Source of the DNA: an uncultured Bacillaceae bacterium
GTDB lineage: Bacteria > Bacillota > Bacilli > Bacillales > Alkalibacillaceae
Assembly: GCA_937958375.1 (NCBI GenBank)
Contig: CALGNY010000133.1
Coordinates: 1-5,235, forward strand
Reading direction: 5' to 3'
Length of the DNA stretch: 5,235 bases
Positions 1 through 5,235 of the stretch are shown here, piece after piece; within the stretch, counting starts at the first letter, position 1; the number at the start of each line of letters is the position of its first letter. Below the pieces are notes generated by a model. It had not been told where the DNA came from and did not search any database. It saw nothing but the letters and a program-made list of their open reading frames with translations. The position numbers and the translations under genes were made by a program.

Positions 1-1268
1 GGTATCTTCCGCTTATGCAACATCAAGCCGCCAGCTATCCAAACGACATACAACAAGACAATAATCGGGAAATCCAACACGGCTAATGCGATAAATGCGA
101 TATTCAAAATGACACCGATCACTACGGAAACCTTCAACATACCCTTCTTCATCTTATAAGGTGAGGCATTATAGGCAAGCTCGTCTTTTTTCGGTAATCG
201 GAACACGGCAATCCCTAGCACTACCGTATTCAACAGCAATCCGACAATCGTGATCGTCGCAAAGAAGTCGCTGGATAATCCGGTCAGGACGCCGGCAACT
301 GCTAAGACAGTCATGAATAGAAGTGGGAAATAGCTCGTGTTGTTAACGGTTTTGTTGACGAGTTTCTTATTAAATATTCCCTCTTTGGCGAGTGCAGAAA
401 AGTCTCCCGGTATGGTCATCATGACGGCGTTGATTGTCGTGGCGGTCGCAAACATGGCGCCGACACTGATAAAGAAAATGACCGAGGATGGCAGGAAGAC
501 TTGTCCCGCTTCAGCCACCGATGCACCGGATGCGCTCAATTGCTCCCAAGGTATGACACCCACTGCAACGACACTGACCAATGCATAGACGACAACGACA
601 ATCCCTAAGCTGATAAAAATCGCTCTCGGTAAGTTCCGTTGTGGATCCTTCACCTTTCCACCGATTTCAGATATGATGCCATACCCGACATAGGAGTACA
701 CGGCCAGGGCAGATCCCATCAGGAAGTTCCCCATTCCATTCGGCATGAACGGTTGCAAGTTATCTGATTCAATATGGAACAACCCTGGTACCGCAAAGAC
801 TAGTAAAGCAATGAGAATCCATACGGTCATAAGAATCTGAACAATCTCAGCCGTTTTGATTCCCAACAGATTGATTCCTAGCAAAAAGACCACAATCAAT
901 ACGGCCGTCAGTTGCACGGGTAAGGATGGGAAAAAGAACTGCAAGTATTCCGCAAACCCGATGGAAAGCATCGTAACGGCTCCGATTCCTCCAAGAATCA
1001 GGGAAATCGTGATAATATAGCCGACGGTTGAGTTCAACAACCGTTTACTATAATGGTAGGATCCCCCGTCTGTCGGCATGGCTGCACCGAGTTGTGCGTA
1101 GTAGATTGAACCGAATAATGCAGGCAGAAATGCGAGTAAATAAGCTAGAAATAAGGCCGGACCAGTTTGCCCTGCGATTGGTCCCAATAGGATAAAGATG
1201 GAGGCACCAATCACCGTACCGACGATGATCGCGATGGCGCCAATCAAACTGATTTGTTTGTTTTCCAC
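1..1268 (-). CDS. APC-superfamily amino acid/carboxylate permease, C-terminus cut by window edge
   Basis: This is an integral membrane secondary transporter of the amino acid-polyamine-organocation (APC) superfamily, open at the left edge; 422 residues are visible and no stop is reached. Reading the minus strand from a GTG at 1268 gives an uninterrupted, very hydrophobic protein with about 12 predicted membrane segments (roughly residues 7-29, 36-58, 83-108, 119-137, 142-163, 180-200, 214-238, 261-285, 313-333, 336-356, 378-398 and 399-416). Segment 1 carries the glycine-rich substrate-binding break GTVIGASIF (17-25 region), and segment 6 is followed by the family loop GGKVKDPQRNLPRAI (203-217). 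The ending LHKRKI is basic, so only a few residues are probably missing. The GTG start is supported by AGGAGG at 1277-1282, 8 nt upstream; the gene begins 19 nt after the CoA ligase stop, so it is the last visible gene of the operon. The substrate is not readable from sequence; context suggests the acid that the ligase activates, although an amino acid remains possible. Confidence 0.93.
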   Translation of the reverse strand, partial: MENKQISLIGAIAIIVGTVIGASIFILLGPIAGQTGPALFLAYLLAFLPALFGSIYYAQLGAAMPTDGGSYHYSKRLLNSTVGYIITISLILGGIGAVTMLSIGFAEYLQFFFPSLPVQLTAVLIVVFLLGINLLGIKTAEIVQILMTVWILIALLVFAVPGLFHIESDNLQPFMPNGMGNFLMGSALAVYSYVGYGIISEIGGKVKDPQRNLPRAIFISLGIVVVVYALVSVVAVGVIPWEQLSASGASVAEAGQVFLPSSVIFFISVGAMFATATTINAVMMTIPGDFSALAKEGIFNKKLVNKTVNNTSYFPLLFMTVLAVAGVLTGLSSDFFATITIVGLLLNTVVLGIAVFRLPKKDELAYNASPYKMKKGMLKVSVVIGVILNIAFIALAVLDFPIIVLLYVVWIAGGLMLHKRKI

Positions 1269-1276
1269 TGTTTTTT

Positions 1277-1282
1277 CCTCCT
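1277..1282 (-). promoter_or_regulatory. Ribosome binding site of the permease
   Basis: A perfect AGGAGG on the minus strand lies 8 nt before the GTG at 1266-1268 and inside the 19-nt gap after the ligase stop codon. It decides the non-ATG start of the permease. Confidence 0.85.
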
Positions 1283-1287
1283 GATCT

Positions 1288-2901
1288 TTATTTCAAGACG
1301 CTACCTGAAGGTTGGTAATTTTCAGACTTAGTATCGTAAAAAAAGAGATTATCTTTCTTCGTTTCTTCTTTTAAGACATGCTTGGCAATACGCTCGGACG
1401 GGGTCAATGGCAGGTCATCTTTAAATGCCCAATAGCGTGGTACTTTAAAGGATGCCAGCCGTTTTTCACAATGGTCAACGATGGATTGGACGATTTGTTT
1501 CTGATCTACTGCGTTGTCTTTCAATACGAGATACGCTTTCACTTCCTCGCCCCGAATCTCATCGTCAACCGGGATGCATGCAGCGAGCTTGACGGACTCA
1601 TGTTGCATGATCACTTCTTCTACTTCGGCCGCCGCGATGTTTTCCCCACTCCTGCGAATCATATCTTTGAGTCTCCCGGCGTAATACAACATGCCCGCTT
1701 CATCCATATATGCAAGATCCCCCGTATGGAACCAACCATTCCGGAAAACTTCTTCGGTCGCTTCTTTATTTTTATAGTAACCGTCCATCAGCCATTTTCC
1801 GCGGAAGACCATTTCGCCGGTTTGGCCACGCTCCAGAAATTCACCATCTGGTCCGATGATTCTCACTTCACGATCCGTTGCTGGCTTCCCTAATGCACCT
1901 GATCCGACATAGTCATCATGATCTTCTACCCGCATGGAAATATCGTAGCCGGTCTCCGTCATCCCAAAGACCTCAAGCCACTTGACGTTCCACCGCTCTT
2001 CGATTTGTTTATGTAGACCTGGTGGAATGGCGGAACATCCGACTAACCGTACCGAATGGTTTTTCTCATACTCCGATTCAGGCATCTTAAGCAACAGCAC
2101 GGGCATATTTCCTAGCACATAGAAAAAGGTCACACCGTAATCCGATACTTTTTTCCAAAACTTCGACGGGCTGAATTTTTCCAATACGACGAGAGATGCC
2201 CCATTGACAAGTGCAGCCATCGTATTCCACTGTGGGTCCATATAGTAAAACGGCTGGGATGTCAGCAGACGGTCATTTTCCGTCATCCCAATCAACTCTG
2301 GATTGGCAATTTTCTCACCGATATTGATCCAGTATTTTTGGGTCAGCATACACCCTTTTGGCTTTCCGGTCGTTCCTGAGGTGTATTGAATGTTCATCAA
2401 GGTATCAGGATATGTTTTCGACTCTGCAGTGAATTCACCTGAAACCGTTTTCAATAAATCAGCCAAAAAGTGATCGGCATCATCTGTTGGCTCATCAACC
2501 GTCACGATCTGAATCGGTAGTTGATGCGCCTTCTTCACGTTACTTAACATGGATACATACGCTGAAGTCGTGACGACCAAGCGACTCTCTGAGTTTTCGA
2601 TAATATACGCTGCATCGACTTCTTGATAGCGTGTATTCATCGGCACCGTCACAGCGCCGATCAGTCCGAGTGCCAACCAGCTCAACGGGAAATGCTGGTC
2701 ATTCGGTAACATGAGTGCTACTTTATCTCCTGATTGAATGCCAAGTTGTTTGAAGGCATTGGCATACTGCTCAGCATGTTCCTTCACCTCAGTAAACGTA
2801 AACGAATCGCCAGTGACATCAAAAATGAGTCCGGTTTTGTCTGGCCATTTTATCGCTGCATTAGAAAGCACCTCACGAATCGTGAGCAATTCCTTAGACA
2901 T
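1288..2901 (-). CDS. Acyl-CoA ligase (AMP-binding, CaiC-like)
   Basis: A 537-residue cytosolic enzyme of the ANL (acyl-CoA synthetase/NRPS adenylation/luciferase) superfamily. Members adenylate a carboxylic acid with ATP and transfer it to CoA, releasing AMP and pyrophosphate. Visible core motifs are the P-loop YTSGTTGKPKG (173-183), the adenine-binding VFGMTETG (311-318), TGDLAYMDEAG (393-403) with the ribose-binding Asp395, Arg410 in YAGRLKD, and the hinge region RRSGENIAAAEVE (416-428). The overall look is closest to crotonobetaine/carnitine-CoA ligase-like synthetases. At the A10 motif, where LPxTxxGK normally supplies the catalytic lysine, this protein reads LPLTPSERIAK, so Arg504 occupies the lysine position. 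About 27 residues follow as a tail (to 537). The ATG start is backed by AGGAGG at 2911-2916, 9 nt upstream, and it overlaps the hydratase stop by 8 nt. Substrate class is uncertain; the neighbours point to a branched, aryl or unsaturated acid destined for beta-oxidation-like degradation. Confidence 0.94.
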   Translation of the reverse strand: MSKELLTIREVLSNAAIKWPDKTGLIFDVTGDSFTFTEVKEHAEQYANAFKQLGIQSGDKVALMLPNDQHFPLSWLALGLIGAVTVPMNTRYQEVDAAYIIENSESRLVVTTSAYVSMLSNVKKAHQLPIQIVTVDEPTDDADHFLADLLKTVSGEFTAESKTYPDTLMNIQYTSGTTGKPKGCMLTQKYWINIGEKIANPELIGMTENDRLLTSQPFYYMDPQWNTMAALVNGASLVVLEKFSPSKFWKKVSDYGVTFFYVLGNMPVLLLKMPESEYEKNHSVRLVGCSAIPPGLHKQIEERWNVKWLEVFGMTETGYDISMRVEDHDDYVGSGALGKPATDREVRIIGPDGEFLERGQTGEMVFRGKWLMDGYYKNKEATEEVFRNGWFHTGDLAYMDEAGMLYYAGRLKDMIRRSGENIAAAEVEEVIMQHESVKLAACIPVDDEIRGEEVKAYLVLKDNAVDQKQIVQSIVDHCEKRLASFKVPRYWAFKDDLPLTPSERIAKHVLKEETKKDNLFFYDTKSENYQPSGSVLK

Positions 2902-3628
2902 GCTTCTCCCCCTCCTGTTTATTCAGTAGTAATCTCTTGATTTCTCTTTGTTCCTTAACAAGAACTTCTTGCATGGAGTGTTCCAACCCAAAATGGAATA
3001 GCTTTTTGATGGAACCTAATGAATCTTTATCTATTTTATATAAATCATTTAGACGTCTATCTACTTCTTGATCGATATTTTCTTCTGTAAATAACTCGTT
3101 AACGACGTGTAGATCGAACATTTCTTTTGCCTGAATCGTCTTGCTGAAATAAATCCATTCTTTCGCCTTTGGTATGCCGATGAGTCGCGGCAGCAAATAA
3201 GACGACCCTTGCGTAATGGATAAGCCGACTTTCAGCTCAGGAAATCCGAAAACCGCATCTTCTGTCGCATAAATCAAATCAGCGTTCAATGCGAGTTCAC
3301 ACCCTGCTCCGAGGGCATAGCCTTGAACCTTCGCAACAACTGGATAAGGATAGGATACGATCAGTTCAGTAATCCGTTGCATTTTGTTGACATACTCGCT
3401 TAGTTCAACCGGGTTCGATGGCGGTGATTCCTTCACGTCTTGTCCGGTACAAAAGCTCGTCCCGCTTCCGGATAACAAGATGATACTATCCGGCTTGATT
3501 GAGACAATCTGCAAGACATCGTACAATTCATGAACCATCTCAGTTGTCAGGGAATTCAGCTTCTCCGGACGATTAAGCTCGATTTCCATTCCCCATTGGT
3601 GAATATGGACATTAATATACTTATAAAT
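2894..3628 (-). CDS. Enoyl-CoA hydratase/isomerase (crotonase family), probable ATT start
   Basis: A crotonase-fold protein of 244 residues when started at the ATT at 3626-3628. Family members use a backbone oxyanion hole to stabilise acyl-CoA enolates; hydratases add water to enoyl-CoA. Seen here: the N-terminal strand leading to ELNRPEKLNSL (17-27), the first oxyanion segment SFCTGQDVKE (58-67), the second GYALGAGCELAL (103-114) with Glu111 and FGFPELKVGL (127-136) with Glu131. These two match the glutamates of classical hydratases (rat Glu144 and Glu164), which supports hydratase chemistry. After Glu131 the common IPGAGGTQRL stretch is replaced by SITQGSSYLLPRL (137-149), so the acyl pocket differs from classical crotonase. 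A longer reading to 3778 exists, but its first 50 residues are an out-of-frame copy of the amidohydrolase coding region. No ATG, GTG or TTG in frame has a usable ribosome site, whereas ATT sits 8 nt after AGGAGG and yields the family-typical beginning (M)YKYINVHI. It overlaps the upstream stop by 8 nt and the ligase start by 8 nt. Confidence 0.9.
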   Translation of the reverse strand: MYKYINVHIHQWGMEIELNRPEKLNSLTTEMVHELYDVLQIVSIKPDSIILLSGSGTSFCTGQDVKESPPSNPVELSEYVNKMQRITELIVSYPYPVVAKVQGYALGAGCELALNADLIYATEDAVFGFPELKVGLSITQGSSYLLPRLIGIPKAKEWIYFSKTIQAKEMFDLHVVNELFTEENIDQEVDRRLNDLYKIDKDSLGSIKKLFHFGLEHSMQEVLVKEQREIKRLLLNKQEGEKHV

Positions 3629-4502
3629 TTTTTTCACCTCCTCGGTCGGTTGATTCAAATCCAAAAAGCCGGCTTGCATTATCGGAAAATAAATTCTCAA
3701 TCGTTTTCTCCTGTAAACCCATTGCGAGCCATTCCTCTTTTGCCCGCTCCATTGAGATGACGGGCCAATCCGTACCAAACAAGATTTGTTTAGATAGCAG
3801 ACTATTTAAGGTAGAAAAAATGGGCTCCCAACCGGTACCGTTTTTCGCGATGTATTTTGGTGCAACTCCACCGAATTCCAAGTAGACGTTTGCGTGTCTA
3901 CGTGCGATTGCTACCATTTCATTTGTCCACGGCCAGCCACTATGGCATGCGATGATCTTGATTCCCGGAAAATCCACGGCGATTTGATCGATAAACATTG
4001 GTGAATTCTTTTGGAACGGATGAGCCGTTGAATAATGGACCCCCGTATGAAAGGACAGAATTAAGCCTAACTCATGGGCAACCGAATAAAGCGGATATAG
4101 TCGGCGATCCAGTGGGTCAATATCGAAAAATACAGGCTGCAGGTTTATGCCAATCAATCCTAATTGCCTGATTTCTTGCGCTTGCTTGACGAGCTTCATC
4201 GTCCTTGGGTCATCGAGCTGGACGGTGCCAAATCCTTTGAACCGATCCGGATGGTCCTCAACAACTTGTGCGACGGCTTGATTCAATTGATTCGCATTTT
4301 CCCCGAACTCAAATTCCGCATGAACCACACCATGCGTGACGCCTGCTTCATCCATTTCTTCAAGCAAGGTTTCAGTTGTTTTTGTCGTGGTTGTTCCGAC
4401 ATGTAATACTTCATTATATTTCGCATAAAAATTCAGCTGTTCTTCCTCACTCACTTTTCTATATTCAAATGGTAACCGGATCCTTGCATCAATCAGCCTC
4501 AC
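3621..4502 (-). CDS. Amidohydrolase-related (PF04909-like) protein lacking the N-terminal HxH
   Basis: A 293-residue TIM-barrel protein of the amidohydrolase-2/ACMSD-like group, whose members are usually metal-dependent hydrolases, decarboxylases or hydratases. Family features seen are EEMDEAGVTHGVVH (48-61), NQAVAQVVEDHPDRFKGFGTV (74-94 region), LGLIGINLQP (114-123), the barrel histidine in SFHTG (His152), ACHSGWPW with His187, and FGTDWP with Asp245 near the end. The N-terminus reads LIDARIRLP: the first-strand metal site, normally written as IDAHIHL, has Arg7 and Arg9 in place of both histidines. The metal centre may therefore be altered or absent. Start is a GTG at 4502, overlapping the regulator's TGA by 4 nt, with a GAGGGGG site 7 nt upstream inside the regulator gene. 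In actinobacterial hydroxycinnamate operons an amidohydrolase-superfamily protein is proposed to cleave a beta-ketoacyl-CoA side chain; a similar role here is a hypothesis based on neighbours only. Simple amide hydrolysis is not specifically indicated. Confidence 0.9.
   Translation of the reverse strand: MRLIDARIRLPFEYRKVSEEEQLNFYAKYNEVLHVGTTTTKTTETLLEEMDEAGVTHGVVHAEFEFGENANQLNQAVAQVVEDHPDRFKGFGTVQLDDPRTMKLVKQAQEIRQLGLIGINLQPVFFDIDPLDRRLYPLYSVAHELGLILSFHTGVHYSTAHPFQKNSPMFIDQIAVDFPGIKIIACHSGWPWTNEMVAIARRHANVYLEFGGVAPKYIAKNGTGWEPIFSTLNSLLSKQILFGTDWPVISMERAKEEWLAMGLQEKTIENLFSDNASRLFGFESTDRGGEKNL
3637..3642 (-). promoter_or_regulatory. Ribosome binding site that points to an ATT start for the hydratase
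   Basis: The minus strand reads GAGGAGGTGAAAAAAATTTA here. The AGGAGG is followed by 8 nt and then the in-frame ATT at 3628-3626. The only conventional in-frame candidate nearby, GTG at 3637-3635, shares its first base with this site, so it cannot use it. The site lies inside the last codons of the amidohydrolase gene. Confidence 0.75.
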
Positions 4503-5086
4503 TTCACCACCCCCTCACCAACGAGTCCGACAATGTTCAATCCATAGTCGACATATTGCTCGGCAACTTCGTCCAAGCTGTATTTTTCACCTTCTCGATA
4601 CCAATGAACAACGTAAGTACATAGGCCGATTAACGCAAAAGCGGTTATTTTACTATCTCTAAAATGAAAAGTTCCTTGAGACTTACCCTCCTCCAATACC
4701 TCAAGCCAAAATTGTTCATATTGGCTTCGTAGTTCCTTGACTTGCTTTCGATCTTCTCCTTTCAGGGAACGATATTCATTGTCCACGACAAGTGCTGCCA
4801 ATTTCTCTTTCCCGTGATTTTTCACATGAATTCGGATCAGTTGTTTGAGTTTTTCTTTTGGTGAAGAAGAATTTCGGATTTTTTCCTCTGTCACTTCAAT
4901 CAATTGATGCAAGTAATTTTTCATAATGTTCAACAATAAGTCTTTCTTGGTTTTCACATAATAATAAAGTGTTGCCGATTTCACATTGGATTTTTCTGCA
5001 ATGTCTCTGATACTTGTTGCCTCATAACCTTTTTCTGAAAATAGCTCGAGTGCTGCATTGATTATGGATTCCTCTGTTGTTTGCAT
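4499..5086 (-). CDS. TetR/AcrR-family transcriptional repressor
   Basis: A 195-residue DNA-binding regulator with the usual TetR length. The N-terminal domain has IINAALELFSEKGYEATSIR (8-27) followed by the helix-turn-helix IRDIAEKSNVKSATLYYYVK (26-45) and KDLL. The all-helical C-terminal half carries the pattern VVHWYREGEKYSLDEVAEQY (159-178), typical of the acyl-CoA/lipid-sensing KstR- and FadR-like subgroup, which fits a fatty or aryl-acid ligand (family knowledge plus inference). The ATG at 5086 is preferred: the longer reading from a TTG at 5155 would start inside the -35 box, has no ribosome site and lies outside the expected transcript. The ribosome site for the ATG is only moderate (GGGAG at 5100-5104, 13 nt away), consistent with low-level synthesis of a regulator. 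It is the first gene of the operon and probably represses it through the inverted repeat at 5127-5150. Its stop overlaps the next start by 4 nt. Confidence 0.93.
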   Translation of the reverse strand: MQTTEESIINAALELFSEKGYEATSIRDIAEKSNVKSATLYYYVKTKKDLLLNIMKNYLHQLIEVTEEKIRNSSSPKEKLKQLIRIHVKNHGKEKLAALVVDNEYRSLKGEDRKQVKELRSQYEQFWLEVLEEGKSQGTFHFRDSKITAFALIGLCTYVVHWYREGEKYSLDEVAEQYVDYGLNIVGLVGEGVVK

Positions 5087-5126
5087 TCTGCCGTGTTCAC
5101 TCCCAATATTCTGATAATTTAAATAT

Positions 5127-5150
5127 ATTCTATCAATCGTTCGATAGAAT
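5127..5150. promoter_or_regulatory. Probable TetR operator (24-bp inverted repeat)
   Basis: Perfect 8-bp arms ATTCTATC (5127-5134) and GATAGAAT (5143-5150) flank an 8-bp centre. A second, shorter dyad ATCG-TT-CGAT (5136-5145) is nested inside with its centre shifted by 2 bp. The repeat spans the -10 box, the spacer and the last base of the -35 box, so a bound repressor would block RNA polymerase. Its location directly upstream of the TetR gene and its size fit a TetR-dimer (or dimer pair) site for autoregulation. Binding itself is inferred. Confidence 0.75.
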
Positions 5151-5155
5151 TGCAA
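5127..5155 (-). promoter_or_regulatory. Sigma-A-like promoter of the operon
   Basis: On the minus strand TTGCAA (5155-5150) and TAGAAT (5132-5127) are separated by exactly 17 nt. They match the vegetative consensus at 4 of 6 and 5 of 6 positions. Transcription would begin near 5120, giving a leader of about 35 nt before the regulator ATG at 5086. No other promoter-like pair of comparable quality was noticed between the genes, which suggests all five share this one. Confidence 0.7.
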
Positions 5156-5170
5156 GCAAATTTTGTCGGA

Positions 5171-5211
5171 AAATAAAAAAACACCGTCCTATTCTAGTTA
5201 AAAGGACGGCG
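5171..5211 (-). terminator. Rho-independent terminator of the upstream gene
   Basis: On the minus strand CGCCGTCCT (5211-5203) pairs with AGGACGGTG (5190-5182) through a 12-nt loop, giving a 9-bp stem with one G-U pair. It is followed directly by seven T residues (5181-5175), an A and three more T residues. There is no T-run on the other side, so it works only for minus-strand transcription arriving from beyond the right edge. It isolates the operon promoter, which starts 16 nt after the tail. Confidence 0.85.
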
Positions 5212-5235
5212 GTTGGTATACGTAGGACCATATAA

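Noticed and set aside
337..588. Plus-strand open frame with a signal-peptide-like hydrophobic start
   Set aside because: Its hydrophobicity is explained by being the complement of permease membrane-segment codons; no ribosome site or family features.
1378..1893. Plus-strand open frame of 171 codons
   Set aside because: It lies entirely antisense within the well-supported CoA ligase and its protein has no recognisable domain; it is a shadow frame.
3629..3778. N-terminal extension of the hydratase to an ATG at 3778
   Set aside because: The 50 extra residues are an out-of-frame reading of the amidohydrolase 3' end, have no crotonase character, and would need an overlap of about 158 nt without a matching ribosome site.
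3530..4624. Several short plus-strand open frames (3530-3760, 4164-4406, 4376-4624)
   Set aside because: All are antisense to the hydratase, amidohydrolase or regulator, with no recognisable domains.
5087..5155. TTG start at 5155 for the TetR regulator, adding 23 residues
   Set aside because: The TTG is part of the -35 box, upstream of the predicted transcription start, lacks a ribosome site, and the added residues cover the operator and leader.
5212..5235. Possible 3' end of an upstream minus-strand gene
   Set aside because: Only 24 nt remain before the terminator stem and no stop codon is found in them; the upstream gene probably ends outside the window, so no coding call is made.
1..5235. 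CRISPR arrays, insertion sequences, tRNA or rRNA genes
   Set aside because: No regular repeats, terminal inverted repeats, transposase-like frames or RNA gene signatures were seen; the window is tightly packed with coding sequence.

Overview
The window holds a single minus-strand catabolic gene cluster. Transcription runs from right to left: a TetR-family regulator, an amidohydrolase-like protein, a crotonase-family enoyl-CoA hydratase, a long-chain or aryl acid:CoA ligase of the CaiC-like AMP-binding group, and an APC-superfamily permease that runs off the left edge. Strong AGGAGG-type ribosome binding sites, moderate GC content, GTG starts and the TetR and APC protein styles suggest a member of the Bacillota, probably a Bacillaceae or Planococcaceae-type organism. 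The species cannot be fixed from the sequence.

Layout. At the right end (5171-5211) an intrinsic terminator on the minus strand closes off whatever lies upstream. Just after it comes a sigma-A-like promoter (-35 at 5150-5155, -10 at 5127-5132, 17-bp spacer). A 24-bp inverted repeat (5127-5150) covers almost the entire promoter and is the obvious operator for the TetR regulator that starts at 5086. The five genes then follow with hardly a spare base: a 4-nt overlap (regulator/amidohydrolase), two 8-nt overlaps (amidohydrolase/hydratase and hydratase/ligase), and a 19-nt gap with a strong ribosome binding site before the permease. No stretch longer than 300 bases lacks a gene.

How the genes may work together (inference): the permease imports a carboxylic acid, the ligase makes its CoA thioester, the hydratase hydrates the enoyl-CoA, and the amidohydrolase-like protein acts on a later or side-chain intermediate. 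The regulator probably senses the acid or its CoA thioester and represses the whole operon, including itself. The gene set resembles actinobacterial phenylpropanoid (hydroxycinnamate) side-chain operons of the Cou/Phd type, but the dehydrogenase step is not in this window and the substrate is unknown.

Most notable points: the hydratase appears to start at a rare ATT codon, placed perfectly behind an AGGAGG site; the amidohydrolase has Arg-x-Arg where the family usually has the metal-binding His-x-His; the ligase has Arg at the usual catalytic A10 lysine position; and the operator is fused with the promoter.
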